Positions 1 through 12,825 of a stretch of 64,000 bases of DNA are shown piece by piece. The stretch comes from Nyssa sinensis (Eukaryota > Streptophyta > Magnoliopsida > Cornales > Nyssaceae). The stretch spans positions 37,388,177 to 37,452,176 of the forward strand of contig CM018051.1 of assembly GCA_008638375.1 (NCBI GenBank), written 5' to 3'. Each line of letters begins with the position of its first letter. Position 1 is the stretch's first letter. The position numbers and the translations under genes were made by a program. The notes under the pieces are model-generated. The model ran no database searches. It was not told the origin of the DNA and worked only from the letters and a program-made list of their open reading frames with translations.

Positions 1-407
1 GTTTTGCATAAGTAGGGTTTTGCACAAACTACCATGAGCACCAAGTTTCTCCCAAACAGATAACATATACTTAAGAATATCTCATAAGACATTTCCAAAA
101 TGGATCATAAATAAAACATACCAAAGGTTCAAGCGGATATAATACATGCATTTCTAAAATAGATCATTTTCAATAGCACAGTTCGAATATCAAAATATAA
201 GGTAGATGATGAAAAGTTATTCACAAAGCGTATAATAGCATATGCACTTTTTAAAGCATGGTTCAGATAATTAACATAAAATGGATAACACAACATCGAA
301 TAACTGAATACACACGAGGAGGTACTTTTGAGATCTAGTTACGAATAATGGATAACACAAGATGAATGACAGACACATATTACATACATAAAAGAATTAC
401 ATATTGA

Positions 408-725
408 GTCGGAGCGCTACGTGGGTAAGTCTCATCAAGAGTCGGAGTGCCACGTAGGTAAGCCTTAATCATTAATTCCATAAAGAGTCAGAGTGCCATA
501 TGGATGAGTCTCATTACAAGAGTCAGAGCACCATATGGGTAAACCTTGTATAGACATAAGAATCGAGTCAGAGTGCCATGTGGGTAAGTCTCATCACAAG
601 AGTTGGAGCACCACATGGGTAGTCTTCGGATAGACACAAGAATAGTTTTAGAGTGCTATGTGGGTAGGTCTCATTACAAGAGTTAGAGCGCCACATGAGT
701 AGGTCTCACACAGACACATGATCGG
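408..725. repeat. Dimeric minisatellite of about 80 bp per dimer (about 4 copies)
   Basis: The core GAGTCRGAGYGCCAYRTGGG recurs eight times, alternately followed by a short tail (..TAAGTCTCATCACAA) and a longer tail (..AGACACAAGAATC). This gives two alternating half-units of about 34 and 45 bp. It lies inside the LTR, in the part corresponding to the predicted LTR intron of the related elements. Confidence 0.8.
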
Positions 726-2944
726 ATTGAAACAAGTATGATGCGGGTTACATAGTCAAAATTGGTTCACATAAATCATTTTTCTCATTGAAAGGGGTGC
801 CATGGTTTATAGACATTTTTGCTGCAGAATTTAGTTAAGATTCAAAGTGTACAAACATCTTTCAAATCAGTACATATGCACGTCATTTCAAGATATAATC
901 ATAAAGATCATAGCTCTTAGATTTTTCATAAAGTGCAGAATAGACATTTTGAGCAGATATAGAAATTTACTAATTTAGCGTACAATATTACTCACAAAAA
1001 AAGATTAGGTATTTGGAACAGCTATAGAAATTCATAAGGTATACATTTGGAAACAAGATGTAAAATCCTACTGATTCTAGATATCGGATTACTCACCTCA
1101 AGTTCACAGTCTGTTTCCTTAATCTCACATCCCTTGTCTTTAGTTCCTAGATCCATAAGTCAAATGCATGTAACTTCGTATTAGAACATAACTTAAACAT
1201 TACTATTGGCCACGTATTATTTTTTTGTAACTTAATTTTCCCTAGCAGACTCTATTTGTGGGTCTAACAACCTTAAAAACTTTAAGTTAGGTCACGTCCC
1301 CTTTCTAAATAAACTTTATAGCTAAATTAATGCTTGAGACACAATGGGTATTACTTCATTTGTTGTTTCATATTTTTTTAGAATTTATTTGGGCAAAATG
1401 GACCTCACCATCGAGTTCAGGAACGTCCAAAATAGTCAAGATAGACTTATTTTTGTATTTAATTGACTTTGGGCTTCACTAAGGGCATAATAGTAATTGC
1501 GACATTTCTCGTGCCTAATTTTTGGGATTTAATTTCATAAAATAGACCTTGTCATTGGGTCCAAGGGGTCAAAAAAAGTCAAAATAGACTATTCTTTCAT
1601 TTTATTTGGCCATCGTTTGGCCTATTTTTGGCGCAAGGGCATTTTGGTAATTTTTAATAATTGAAGAGGATTTGAAACTAATTTTTAATTAATTTTATAG
1701 GACCTTTCATAATTAACAGAAACATTTGGGGTCAAAATAGAATTTCAAGAAAGTTTAAAACTCTAAACCGTCTGGTTCGATCAGAACTCAAGTGAACTGA
1801 TCTAAATTAGCAAGAACCTAATCGGTTCTTAAGGGTTCATTACGTGATGCTGACAATAGCATGACGTCAGCCCTATTTAAACAAAATGACGCTTGTTCCA
1901 TTTATTATTAGGATCCGTTCAAAGCAGGTCAACCCAACTTGACCCGTTAACCGACTTGAGTCAACAGTTGACTTGGTCAATAAAAGTGTTATTGGCGCTG
2001 ATTGCCGATTGCCTTCTCCAACAACGGGTCTAACGGGGTTTGAACCATTTTTCCATGAGAATTTCATATCCGAGGTTAAAATGATGTTTGGCCGGACTTT
2101 TGACGTCAAAATAGATAGTTATAGTTAGGCTCTAGCGAGGCCCTGGTTTTCCAGCGAGGTAATTTTCATGTTTTTTGCCCCATGTTTCCTCTATTCGACT
2201 TCTGGAACCTCGGGGAATCAATCCCCATTTATAAAATTGAGAAAGTCACTCTAAAACTCTCATTATAGAATTATCATGCTCCAACTGTAACGTCAGTTTT
2301 CTCTCTGGTCCCTTCACCATTTTCATTGATTCAACTTGCAATCTTTATATTTTTAAAGGGTCTTTCAGAACGTAGGCTTAAATGGAGCTTTAGTTTAGGT
2401 TTCCATGTGGCCCAAATTTTGATGTTCGGCCATTGTTGGTTTTCTCAGGACTTCTTGGTTTTCTTTGGTTTCCTTTCCATTTTCTTGCATCCATTCATAA
2501 TAAAATCACTACAATAAAAGAATTAGATTATAGGTAAGGATTTCTTACCTGTTTTGAAGCTTTTTCCCTATTTTCTCTCTCTTCTCTCTCTTCGGTTCCT
2601 TTTTCCTTTAATTGGTTCTTTTCTTCTTTCTTTGGTCTAAGGGACTTAACCTTCAAATAACTAGTATGAAAGTGAACCAAGCTTTCATCTCTCTTTCTCT
2701 TTCTACACTCTCCCTCTCTCTAGATTTTGGTTAGTGTGGGTTGTGGAGTGTATCAGACACTAGCATAGCTTTTGTGTATGCCTATGTGTTATTTGTTACA
2801 TGTAATTTGATTGGTTGGGGAGTTGGTGCAATCACATTACCACACATCTAACTTGCACACAAGTCGACACCTTACCTTTTGCATGCATCTCAAGTTTGCA
2901 TTTCATGGATCTTATATATTTTGAGTGGACATATTAGCACATAG

Positions 2945-3010
2945 TGCTGGCAGCCTAGTTGGTAGAGTTTTGAAACTCTTCATTTGAGGTCTTTGTTCAA
3001 GACTTTGTAA
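2945..3010 (+). other. tRNA-like module (A-box/B-box), antisense to the LTR
   Basis: GGCAGCCTAGTTGGTAGAG resembles a pol III A box, and a degenerate TTGTTCAAGAC follows at B-box distance. The surrounding words (GTGCTGGCAGCC) recur at 59761. It is not a functional tRNA gene: acceptor pairing and a clean T-arm are not visible. Confidence 0.45.
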
Positions 3011-3481
3011 GAGCCTTTTAAGTTCTTTTCTCTCTTTTTCTTTTACACATGCATCATATTGTATTTTAGAGTATTTTATTAATTCCCAAACTTTACATTT
3101 TAATCTCACAAACGTCTCTTATAATTTTTGCAAAGCTTAATGATTAAGCATACATTTTCGCACATCATTAGTCTTGCCTTAAGTGTATTTCGTGCACTAG
3201 TCTTTCAAATTTATTCAAGTGTTAATTCTCGATTATTGCCAATCATAATTTGTTATCAAGTTATGACCTTTGCCATCAAATAATATTCTTAAAATTGATC
3301 ATCCCCAATCCATAGCTAATTGTTCTCATATTAAGTAGAATTGTCTCTATATTCATACATTTGTCTCCATATTCATAGACTATCAGTCTAAAGTAGAATT
3401 GACCATGATTAATAAGAGAGTTTTCTTATCATAATCATCATTATCCTTAATTGACCAAATTAATTGGGTCGAGATGTTACA

Positions 3482-3985
3482 CAAGTGATGCATCGTAATC
3501 TGATATACATTCTAAAGCACACAATGACGTCACTAGTTTCCACGTCTCTCATTTTTTCCATTTCCACCATAGATAATCAATTTTTTATCAACAAGAGATT
3601 TTCTTAATCTATCAACCAATTCATATAGACAAGTATATACTATCTAAGGTTCATTTCCATTAATTCTACAATTAATAAAGATAATGAGGGACAATATAAA
3701 GAAATAAAAAACAAGGATCGTGCATAGGTTAATTACAACAAGAGTATAATTCTAATTCAAGAAATGAGAGAAATTAGTGTACAACCCAATATATAAAGTA
3801 AAGGTGTCAAAGGAAAAATCAATATTCAAGAAAAATAATGGAGAATAGTTTAGGAAAATCAATAAGTAGGGTCATCCATTAGGTGATTACAACAAGAATG
3901 TAATTCTAATTCAAGTAACAAGATGAATTTCATACTACCCATCATGTAAACTTTGATAGAATACCAAAGAGAACCACAAATTCAT
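3482..3985. other. Unassigned AT-rich flank; left half of the target site of the LARD-like element
   Basis: No ORF or recognised motif. Before the element at 3986-14234 inserted, this joined directly to 14240 onward, since both sides carry TTCAT. The right-hand continuation looks like LTR leader sequence, so this may be part of an older minus-strand LTR. Confidence 0.4.
3981..3985. repeat. Target-site duplication TTCAT (left copy)
   Basis: TTCAT directly precedes the LTR terminus TGTCACGACC. The identical TTCAT follows the other terminus at 14235-14239. A perfect 5-bp duplication is what an LTR-retrotransposon integrase leaves. Confidence 0.9.
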
Positions 3986-5696
3986 TGTCACGACCCGAAA
4001 CCCACCCTACGCGGATCTCGTGTCACAGGGCCGACCCAATGGCCGTTCTTACTTTTTCCATTCTTTGTATCCATGATAACAATATAAAATGTCAACTTAA
4101 CAGTAAATCAGCGGAGTCTTAATACAAATTATTGTTTAACAATTGAAAATGTAAGCCGATATAAACCTAAACATAATAACACTCTTAGGTGGTGAGTACA
4201 TGGGAGAAACTACATGACATTTTCTTTAAACTGTCCTCCTATGGTCTTGGACTCCTACTGTGGTCCTGCAGCATCCTTACCTGAAAATATAGTAAGTTGG
4301 GGTGAGCTAACAAAGTTTCATAAGTAAAAGCCTATTTCCAACACGAGTTAGGGTTAACATAGAAAACATAAACTCAAAGGGTAACATGATAGCCAGTCAT
4401 GACAACAGTTGCAATTAACAGTAAAATGCCAAAATGGACAATGGATAGTAAGGCACAATAACAATTAGGAGTAATGTTGTAGCATGAATATGGGAAAAAC
4501 TCAATAATCGCAATCAACATAAATACACTGCCACAATAAATCAGTCATAGTCAAATCCAATAAATAAGGAAACTATTAACATAGATCTATTCATAAGGAA
4601 ATGAAAACATCCTATGAACTCAATAACGTCAATCATAACAGTCAAACATGAATGATACATTTACTCTGTTCAGGGTTTGGTAGACCCTCGGTCTTTTGGG
4701 GGCCCGACATACCCCCTTAACATGAATGCATATATAATGCCCTTTTAAACTCACTGCGTAAAAATGCCATCATTGCCATAAATCGACCGTAAGGTCCGGT
4801 TAATCAGATAGCATCGGATGGATATTGTGACTGAGCACAAAATCTGGCATTTACTAAAAATTAGGATTTTATTTTAATTCCATAAGAAGTGTATAAGGTA
4901 TGGAATATCATGCAGTAGCATACAATGATAGGCCTTTCAAGGCACAGTACGACAAAGCAATCATGAGTGATAGGCCTTTCAGTGCAGAGTATAATAAAGC
5001 AATCATGAGATAACAAGTAATAAGCATCCACCAGATAGGACAATATCAATGGTGGGACAATAGCAGTAGGTACGTATAGGAGTACAAAATTTTGGCAGTA
5101 ATAGAAAGGATGTGGCTTGGAAAACCACGTATCAAAGATAGGAATTTACTTACCTAATCAATGTCCTAGTATTCTGTGACTTTCTCCTTTCCCTTTGACT
5201 TGTCTATAAACCAATAAACACGTCTCAGTTTTAATGTCATTTATCAATTTGTACATCTTGCTACTCTAAGTATCTCTTTTACTAATGTATGCTCTCACGG
5301 TTTTCAGTTTGGACTTCTATACCTAAAGGGTAAAACGATCATTTTACATGTCTCTATTTTTTGGGTTCTGTTTTCACAAATTGGACTTCACTGTTGAGTC
5401 CAAAAGGTTTGAAATAATAAAATTTAACTATTTACTTAATTCAATTGGAGTCCGTTTGACTCACATTTGACTTAGTAGTATTTTGGTCATTTTGACGTTT
5501 CTACAGGTATTTTATTTTTTGGGACTCCGTCTCGAGAAACGAACCTCACCATTGGATCCATAAGGTCCAAAATAGTAAATTTACACTTTTTATTTGGCTA
5601 ATTTGGATATCAGAAATTAATGTAACAATTAATTAAATTAAACTAATTATTTAAATGTATCTAGCATATATATTATTTGGGCCTAAATAGACCACA

Positions 5697-5765
5697 TGTG
5701 CCTTAGTGGCACAGTGGTCCATGTTTCATGAAGTGACCCTAAGGTCTTGGCTTCAAGTCGGGGGG
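5697..5765 (+). other. tRNA-like module, antisense to the LTR
   Basis: GTGCCTTAGTGGCACAGTGG gives an A-box-like word and GGCTTCAAGTC a B-box-like word about 50 bp downstream. The same segment sits at 12759 in the partner LTR and, on the minus strand, at 61041-61118 in the solo LTR, where the B-box is better kept (GGTTCAATTC). Confidence 0.5.
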
Positions 5766-6558
5766 GCAGCAGCCCTTGCGCAAATTTGTTTTTTTAAGTC
5801 CATAAGCCAAATAGTAGACATCATGGAAAACAGGGATAGAGTTATCTCATTCCCACTTGGTATATCAGCCCAATTTATTAACTCAATAGCGAAACACTCC
5901 ACATTTAAGTTTTTAAAACTTTTACACTTAACAGTAGCCCCAGAACTGTGCAGTGGGTCGGGATCCGACTTGACCTGTTGACTGGCCATCACCACGCTTT
6001 TCTAACGGGCTGCCAGTTATCTTCTCCGGCGACGGTGACTCGTCGACAGTGATTTTTCATGCAATTTCTGATAGGTTCGAACCTATTTTTCATGGGCAAC
6101 TCATAACTAACCTCAGTTTCTAGATCGAAGCATCGGATCCTCTCAAAATTGGAAGAAACTGCAGCTCTGATGGGGCAGTGAGGTTTTTCGGCGAGGGAGT
6201 TTTTTTTCTATTTTTATGCAGTTTTAAGCTCAAAATGATTCCTACATAATTTTTGCACCCTGTACGAATAATTCCTAAGCATTTAATTGAGTTTCATGCA
6301 ACAAAATCATAAACCAGTTTCGAATGGAAAAACCTATAAATACACTTTTCTCCCTCGTTCTTGCATCTTTTTTCCTAATTCTTTTTGCTAAATAGCCCAT
6401 TTTTCATGCTCCACAAGACCCTATATTTTAAAATAACTTTCATGTGTTTTAAAAATTAAGACAGAATCACAGTCACGTACCTAATTCCCATTTTCTGAGT
6501 TTCAAAACCTTTCTCTTGGCCTCAGTTTCTCCTTCTTTCTCTTCTCTTCCCACCTTCT

Positions 6559-6559
6559 A

Positions 6560-6603
<44 letters not shown>
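6559..6603. repeat. (CT)n microsatellite
   Basis: Uninterrupted CT dinucleotides, just upstream in LTR sense of other pyrimidine tracts. Nearly absent in the partner LTR at 13670-13690, so it expanded after insertion or was lost there. Confidence 0.9.
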
Positions 6604-6607
<4 letters not shown>

Positions 6608-6773
6608 CTTTTTTTATTTCCCTCACTCATGCCGTTGCATACGGTTATAGCCGCACCTCCCCCCTAATTCTCTCCCTCTCTTTCCTTTCCTTCTCATTGA
6701 CTTCCCTTTTTCATTTCCCTGATTCCCCCTCTTCCCTTATTTTGTTATGGAAATTAAGACCTTAATGTCAACT

Positions 6774-6774
6774 T

Positions 6775-6809
<35 letters not shown>

Positions 6810-6900
6810 TTACAATTTACCTTATATATATATATCATGCTTCCATACATATATATATATATATATATTACTGATATTTATATATATTTATACACCTACA
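6774..6900. repeat. (TA)n-rich microsatellite block
   Basis: Several TA runs separated by short words. The homologous block at 13862-13985 contains a CACACA run instead of one TA run. An ORF crossing it is low-complexity and not a gene. Confidence 0.85.
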
Positions 6901-7145
6901 CATATATGCTCATTTCCATATTTTTATTTATATATACTTTGATTTTTACTTTATTTTAGTTATTTTAAATTTTTATTTTTATTTCGGTATTCATGTATAG
7001 CTTGCTCAGGTTTCATCCGGTATTACTCGTACTTTCTAACTATTGATATTCCAAACCTTCCATTTCATTCAATATTATGACAGAAAGCCCTAACGGCTCG
7101 GGTTTACATGGCTCGCTTGGTTACAACGTGGGTCAGGGTATTACA

Positions 7146-7190
7146 TTCTATCCCCCTTAAATTGAGTTTTGTCCTCAAAACTCAAATGTT
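7146..7190 (-). promoter_or_regulatory. Polypurine tract and degenerate 3' end of pol, minus strand
   Basis: On the minus strand the sequence reads TTTTGAGGACAAAACTC and then TTTAAGGGGGATAG directly before the LTR. The same word order (TTTGAGGACAAACT, then TTTTAAGGGGG) ends the Tekay-type pol at 30691-30719, so this marks the plus-strand priming site and shows descent from that lineage. Confidence 0.85.
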
Positions 7191-10100
7191 CATAATTTAA
7201 GAAACTCTATTATCTCCTCATGCCAATTTCATCATTATAGTTCCCCATTTTTTTGTCTCTTAGACTTATCTCTAGTGTTCAGAAACTATATCCTTAAGCA
7301 ATAAAATTTCTTTATATAAGATTCACAGTTCTTTGGAATTCCTCTTTATTTTATTCCAATAGTGAATTTAAAAGTCAAGGGTTTGACCTTTTTACTTCCT
7401 CGGGATTTTCACTCATTGTCTCCAAATTTTAGTATTAACATTCTCATACGTATTTCTTTAGTTCTCAAATCTATGGCTAAGGGATCTATTACTTTCATTA
7501 CTCACCCTGAGTCATCTTTTCAGTTACTTGACTATTTTCCTTATTTCCAGTATCTTGACTAGTTCCATGTCTAGTCGTTATATTCGTCTCATTTGGTATT
7601 AGGTCGTGATTACCTTACTATTCATGGTCTCTCAACTTTCATTGGCATCGTATAAGTGTATCATGTGCCAGGTAAAGGTATCTAGTACTTGATCTTTTCT
7701 TTTCGATCCATTTCTTTGGTAGAGGTCATAGGAAGTCAACGGTGTAACTAGACTACTCCACTTCTATCGTTGAAAGTGTTTTAGACTTCTCATTCAAGTG
7801 CTTTAAGTTTTACTAAGGACAAAGTATCATGTTCCCTTTTGTTTCCATGAGCATCTTTTGGTTACGTGTTGGGACGGTTTACTCGTATTTTCTTTGCATT
7901 ACAATATTTATCACCTGCATAGGTGACTTCAAATTTATTCGAACCTTCCATTTGTGATTTCTCAATCAAGTCTCCATTGCTTGAAGATTTATCAATCCTC
8001 TTTCCATTTCATTTTTTGTATTATGTCATTAGTTTTGTACTATTCATTGGCATATTTGCCTTTATTTTCAAATTTGTGTGCATTTATCCTTTTATGAATT
8101 ATATAGGTTGAGTAAATCAGTTTTTCCATTTTTTATCTACATTATAGGCTGGTACGAAGGCCTTTTACAATTGATCTTTTCAAAGATTTTGATTCCTCAT
8201 CCCTTCATAGATTAAAGTATGGTACATATACTTAGAATATTTTAGGATAGTCTTTTACCCCAGACACTGATTCTTTATGTGATAGTCTACTTCGAAAGCA
8301 TCCTTAATGGTGTTATCATATTTGGTTTACCTTAAGTTTTTCACATCATTTGATCAGTTCAAATCTCAAAGTCTTATGACTTTTAATTTTATAACCATTA
8401 TTTTGGTTTTACTTACCTTTGCTCAGAAAGGTTGGTCAACTATCTCATTTCTTATACTCGTCATCATATTCGATTTTTCATCATATGTTACATTTCTCTG
8501 CCCTAGTCGTTATTCAACGTTTTTAAATTTGTTCTTTCAAGAACTTATTCAACCGTATAGGGAATTTTTTGTACATTTTGTGACTTCATATCATCTTTCA
8601 AGATCGTTCACATGAATTAGCCATCCCATTATTTTATCGTTACATTTGACATTCAAAGTTAATCAAGATTACGTCATGTTTTCCAACCATGGAATTTCTC
8701 AACTTTTTTAGTCTCACAGATGTAGTTATCATTGCTTTTTACCTCAATCTTAATTGTTCTCGTAGCTGAAATAATTATGTATCACTTTAGTACAGTCATT
8801 GTCCTTACTAGTTTTCTAAACATTATGCCACAATTTTTGTCTCTTTAATTATCAGATCACATTAATCCTCAAAAAGTCATTCAAAGTCATCAATCATTTA
8901 TCTCCTGAAATAGATCCAGTTAATTCAATAAAGTACTGCCCATAATTGGGTTATATTGTCACCTAGATCAACAAGGTCCATTGATTTTTTTTTTTTTTGA
9001 TGATCATTCATCATGTGTCATTCTCCTTTTAGAACCATCACAATTCATAATGTTCACTTGATAGGCTTGTTCAATCAGTATTTGCCTCTCAATGATCCAT
9101 TTGTCTTTACCCTGTATGACTCATTCAAGAATCCTCATATTCTGATACGTCATCAATCCATCTGGAGTCTCAAACTCCTCACATTACTATTCATTAAGTC
9201 TTTCTCAGACCATCTCTCATATATATTTGTTGTTAAATCCATTGACTTTCCAATATTTCACAATCCCAATTCTATGTCACCTTATATCTTCCAAAAAAGT
9301 ATTAATTGTTGCCCTTGCTCAAATGGTAGTTTCTCCTAATTCATTGATCAATTCACAGTTTAATAACTTAAGAGTCATCAACCTCGACACTGGTATGATT
9401 CTTCTCAAAGATCCTTAATCTTTGCCTTTAAGCATACTACCTGCTCCTAAAATCACCATTCATTTTGATCCTCTCAATCGTCCAAGAAACATCAAGGTCA
9501 GTCATAGCATAGTCTTTCCAAAAGACTATTAATCTTAGTATTTAAACAAGTATCATCCTCTAAAACTCATCGATCATTTAACTATTTAATCATCGGACTC
9601 TTAGTTCCTTTAAAGATATCTAATCGGTTAATAATTGTGTACTTATGATCTGTACCTCATATGCTCTATGTATATCATTCATGAATAATGATTTCCTTGT
9701 AGTACCTCAAAATCATGTATCATCTCAATTTCATGTTTTCTCTAAATGACTTACTACCAGTTCAGTTTGTACGATCATTTAGATCACATTGATCTCCAAC
9801 AGTTATTCAGAATCATTTATTATTTACCTTCATCTAACTTGATAGAGTATTGACTAAAATCGGATCACACCTCATCTTAGATCACCAGATTCATTGAATT
9901 TCTTCCTAATATTTATTCATTCATGTGTCAGCCTCTTTCCAAAATCATCACATTTCATAAGGTCAATTTTGCCAATCTCGCTCAATTAGTAATTGTCTTC
10001 AAGACTCTATTCATCTCTACCCCGTCAGGGTCTACTTATGACTTACTCAAGAATTGTTATATTTTTGGTACATCATTAATTTATTTAGAATATCAACTCC

Positions 10101-10983
10101 TCTTGTAGTTATCCATTAAGTTTCCTTTTTACTATCTTTCATTCAAGCCTCGATTATTCATCTATAACTTTTATCAAAGTCTCTTTTAGTATTTTCAGTG
10201 TCATTCCTCGAGAATCCTCACCATTTATCTTTTAAACATATTACTATTCCCTAAAGGTCATTATTTACTTAGTCATCTCAATTGTTCAAGAATCACCAAT
10301 TTCCAATCATAACATATAGTCTTTTCCCCTGATATATAGTATTCATCACTAGTGATCTCTTGATGATATTGGAATAGTCAACCCGTAACCTAGAGGTTCT
10401 GTTTCTAAGTTCGACTTAACAGTAAATGTAGGAACTATAAATCAATACGTAGAGTCAATATTTAAACAATACGTGGGTAGATTTTAACAATTGGAAAATA
10501 CCTGCGACTACTGGTACAGTAGCCTGATCGTCTCCCGGTGGTGATTGTTAGACATTATCCTTGGTGGAATTTTTGGCAGTTAAGGCAATTAATTATACCT
10601 TTATTGCAATCTTTGACCCTCTTTGACAATTTCCTTCCCACCCAGTTTTATGGTCTTTGCTGGTGCCACTACTTCATTGTAATGGTCAACCGCTGGGGCC
10701 TGATTCTGGATAGAGCCTTGGTGACTCTTTTCGTAAGCCATTCTATTATGTTCAATTGATCTATCTGATCCAACTGAGTCAGATGATTTCTGGCTATCGA
10801 CAGATTCCTAGTGTTAACCTTTTCTGTGAGGATAATTAGTCAATGTATACGTAAAATAACCGTCAGCGTTCACATAAAAGTCTAACCTAGTAATGTCAGT
10901 ATTATCTATCGACTGGCTCTTAGACTTTAAAAGTTCTATTACTCTAATCCTGTCTCTCATGACTCACTAGAACTTAAGACTAT
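7191..10983 (-). mobile_element. Internal region of the LARD-like element, essentially non-coding
   Basis: About 3.8 kb of AT-rich sequence with no minus-strand ORF longer than about 50 codons. I could not align it convincingly to reverse transcriptase or integrase. Two long segments (about 8870-9560 and 9780-10330) share many ordered words, for example CATTCATCATGTGTCA versus CATTCATGTGTCA, and CTCATTCAAGAATCCTCATATT versus the CTCAAGAATTGTTATATT region. This suggests an old internal duplication offset by about 900 bp. Plus-strand ORFs here are in the antisense direction and look spurious. Confidence 0.6.
10601..10741 (-). pseudogene. Possible gag N-terminal remnant, 46 codons
   Basis: The first ATG about 245 bp after the PBS (minus strand) opens a 46-codon frame starting MAYEKSHQGSI and ending in TAA, with a Lys/Glu-rich end. 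The position suits the start of gag. No capsid motif is present, so this may be chance. Confidence 0.25.
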
Positions 10984-10995
10984 GCTCTGATACCA
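10984..10995 (-). promoter_or_regulatory. Primer-binding site, initiator-Met tRNA type
   Basis: GCTCTGATACCA on the plus strand is the complement of TGGTATCAGAGC, the iMet-tRNA PBS of many plant retrotransposons. It lies 3 nt inside the 5' LTR boundary at 10999. Confidence 0.92.
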
Positions 10996-12758
10996 AGTTG
11001 TCACGACTCGAAACCCACCCTATGCGGATCTCGTGTCATAGGGGCCGACCCAATGGCCGTCCCTACTTTTTATATTCCTTGTATCCATGACAACAATATA
11101 AAATGTCAACTTAACAGTAAATTAGCAGAAGTCTTAATACAAATTATTATTTAACAATTGAAAATGTAAACCAATATAAACCTAAACATAGTACCACTCT
11201 TAGGTGGTGAGTACATGGGAGAAACTACATGAAATTTTCCTTAAACTGTCCTTCTATTCTCCTGGACTTCTACTGTGGTCCTCCAACATCCTTACTTGAA
11301 AATATAGTAAGTTGGGGTGAGCTAAGAAAGCTCCGTAAGTAAAAGCCTATCTCCAACACGGGTTAGCGTTAACATAAAAAACATGAACTCAAAGGGTAAC
11401 ATGATAGCCAGTCATGACAACAGTTGCAATTAACAGTAAAATGCCACAATGACCAATGGATAGTAAGGCACAATAACAATTAGGAGGAATGGTGTAGCAT
11501 GAATATGGGAAAAGCTCAATAATCGCAATCAACATAAATACACTGCCACAATAAATCGGTCACGATCAAATCCAATAAACAAGGAAACTATTAACATAGA
11601 TCTATTCATAGGGAAATAAAAACATCCTATGAATTCAATAACGTCAATTATAACAGTCAAACATGAATGATGCATTTACTCTGTTCAGGGTTTGGCAGAC
11701 CCTCGGTCTTTTAGGGACCCGGTATACCCCCGTTAACATGAATGCATATATAATGCCCTTTTAAACTGACTAAGTAAAAATGCCATCATTGCGTTGTGTC
11801 CGTTCACGCACTTGACCCGTAGGTCCCATAAATCGACCCGTAGGTCCGGTCAATCACGATAGCATCAGATGGATATTGTAACGGAGCACAAAATTCGGCA
11901 TTTACCAAAAACCAGGTTTTTAATGTAATTCCATAAAAAGTGCATAAAGTATGGAATATCATGCAGTAACATACAATGATAGGCCTTTCAAGGCACAACA
12001 CGACAAAGCAATCATGAGTGATAGGCCGTTCAAGGCACAGTACAATAAAGCAATCATGAGATAACAAGCAATAAGCATCCACCAGATACGACAATATCAA
12101 TGGTGGGACAACAGCAGTGGGTACGTACATGAGTAAAATTTTTTTGCAGTAATAGAAAGGATGTGGCTTGGAAAACCATGTATCAAATATAGGAATTTAC
12201 TTACCTTATCAGTGTCCTAGTATTCCGTGACTTTCTCCTTTCCCTATGACTTGGCTATACACAAATAAACACGTCTTAGATTTAATGTCATTTATCAATT
12301 TTTACATCTCATTACTCTGGGTATCTCTTTTACTAATGTATGCTCTCACGGTTTTCAATTTGGACTTCTATACCAAAAGGGTAAAATGATCATTTTACAT
12401 GTCTCTATTTTTTGGGTTCTGTTTTCACAAATTGGAATTCATCGTTGAGTCCAGAAGGTTTGAAATAATGAAATTTCACTATTTACTTAAATCAATCGAA
12501 GTCCGTTTGACTCACATTTAACTCAGGGGTATTTTGGTCATTTTAACATTTCTAAGGGTATTTTATTTTTTGGGACTTCATCTCAGGAAACGGACCTTAA
12601 CATTGGATCCAAAAGGTCGAAAATAGTAAAATTACACTTTTTATTTGGCTAATTTGCATATCAGAAATTAATGTAACAATTAATTAAATTAAACTAATTT
12701 ATTAAATTAATTAAATGTATCTAGCATATATATTATTTGGGCCTAAATGGACCACATG

Positions 12759-12825
12759 TGCCTTAGTGGAACAGTGGTCCATGTTTCATGACGTGACCCT
12801 AAGATCTTGGCTTCAAGTCGCAAAG
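12759..12825 (+). other. tRNA-like module, antisense to the LTR (partner of 5697)
   Basis: Same A-box/B-box-like segment as at 5697, with GTGGAACAGTGG in place of GTGGCACAGTGG and a degenerate B box. Confidence 0.45.

Larger units (their letters stand above)
1..3481 (-). mobile_element. LTR of a Ty3/gypsy-type retrotransposon, minus strand, truncated by the window start
   Basis: The right end at 3464-3481 reads, on the minus strand, TGTAACATCTCGACCC, the terminal signature shared by most LTRs in this window. Going left in sense direction it carries the same parts as the others: an antisense tRNA-like module (about 2945-3010), two copies of the 'CTCACCATCGAGTTC' type module (about 1400 and 1545), and a splice-donor-like GAG/GTGAGT on the minus strand near 1090-1100. 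No coding region is seen. The 3' end of the LTR lies before base 1, so length and partner LTR are unknown. CT-rich tracts at 2570-2720 resemble transcribed leaders of plant LTRs. Confidence 0.7.
3986..7145 (-). repeat. 3' LTR of the LARD-like element
   Basis: Reads TGTAATACCCTGACCC at 7145 (minus) and ends GGGTCGTGACA at 3986. In sense order it holds AT/CT microsatellites (6559-6900), an antisense tRNA-like module (5697-5765), two copies of the shared ~157-bp module (about 5540 and 5385), donor AG/GTAAGT (intron side starts 5153) and acceptor TATTTTCAG/ (ends 4281). A (CT)n run at about 6561-6603 is absent from the partner LTR. The partner has a short extra block at 11791-11830 that is shared with the solo LTR at 60818, so this copy probably lost it. 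Confidence 0.88.

Noticed and set aside
6747..6959. ORF rich in Tyr/Ile over the TA microsatellite
   Set aside because: Low-complexity translation of TA repeats; the same applies to 13700-14102, 23750-24158, 47160-47391 and 63632-63959.
7191..10983. Plus-strand ORFs at 7362, 8307, 9013 and 10538 as genes
   Set aside because: They are antisense to the element, AT-rich and without recognisable domains.
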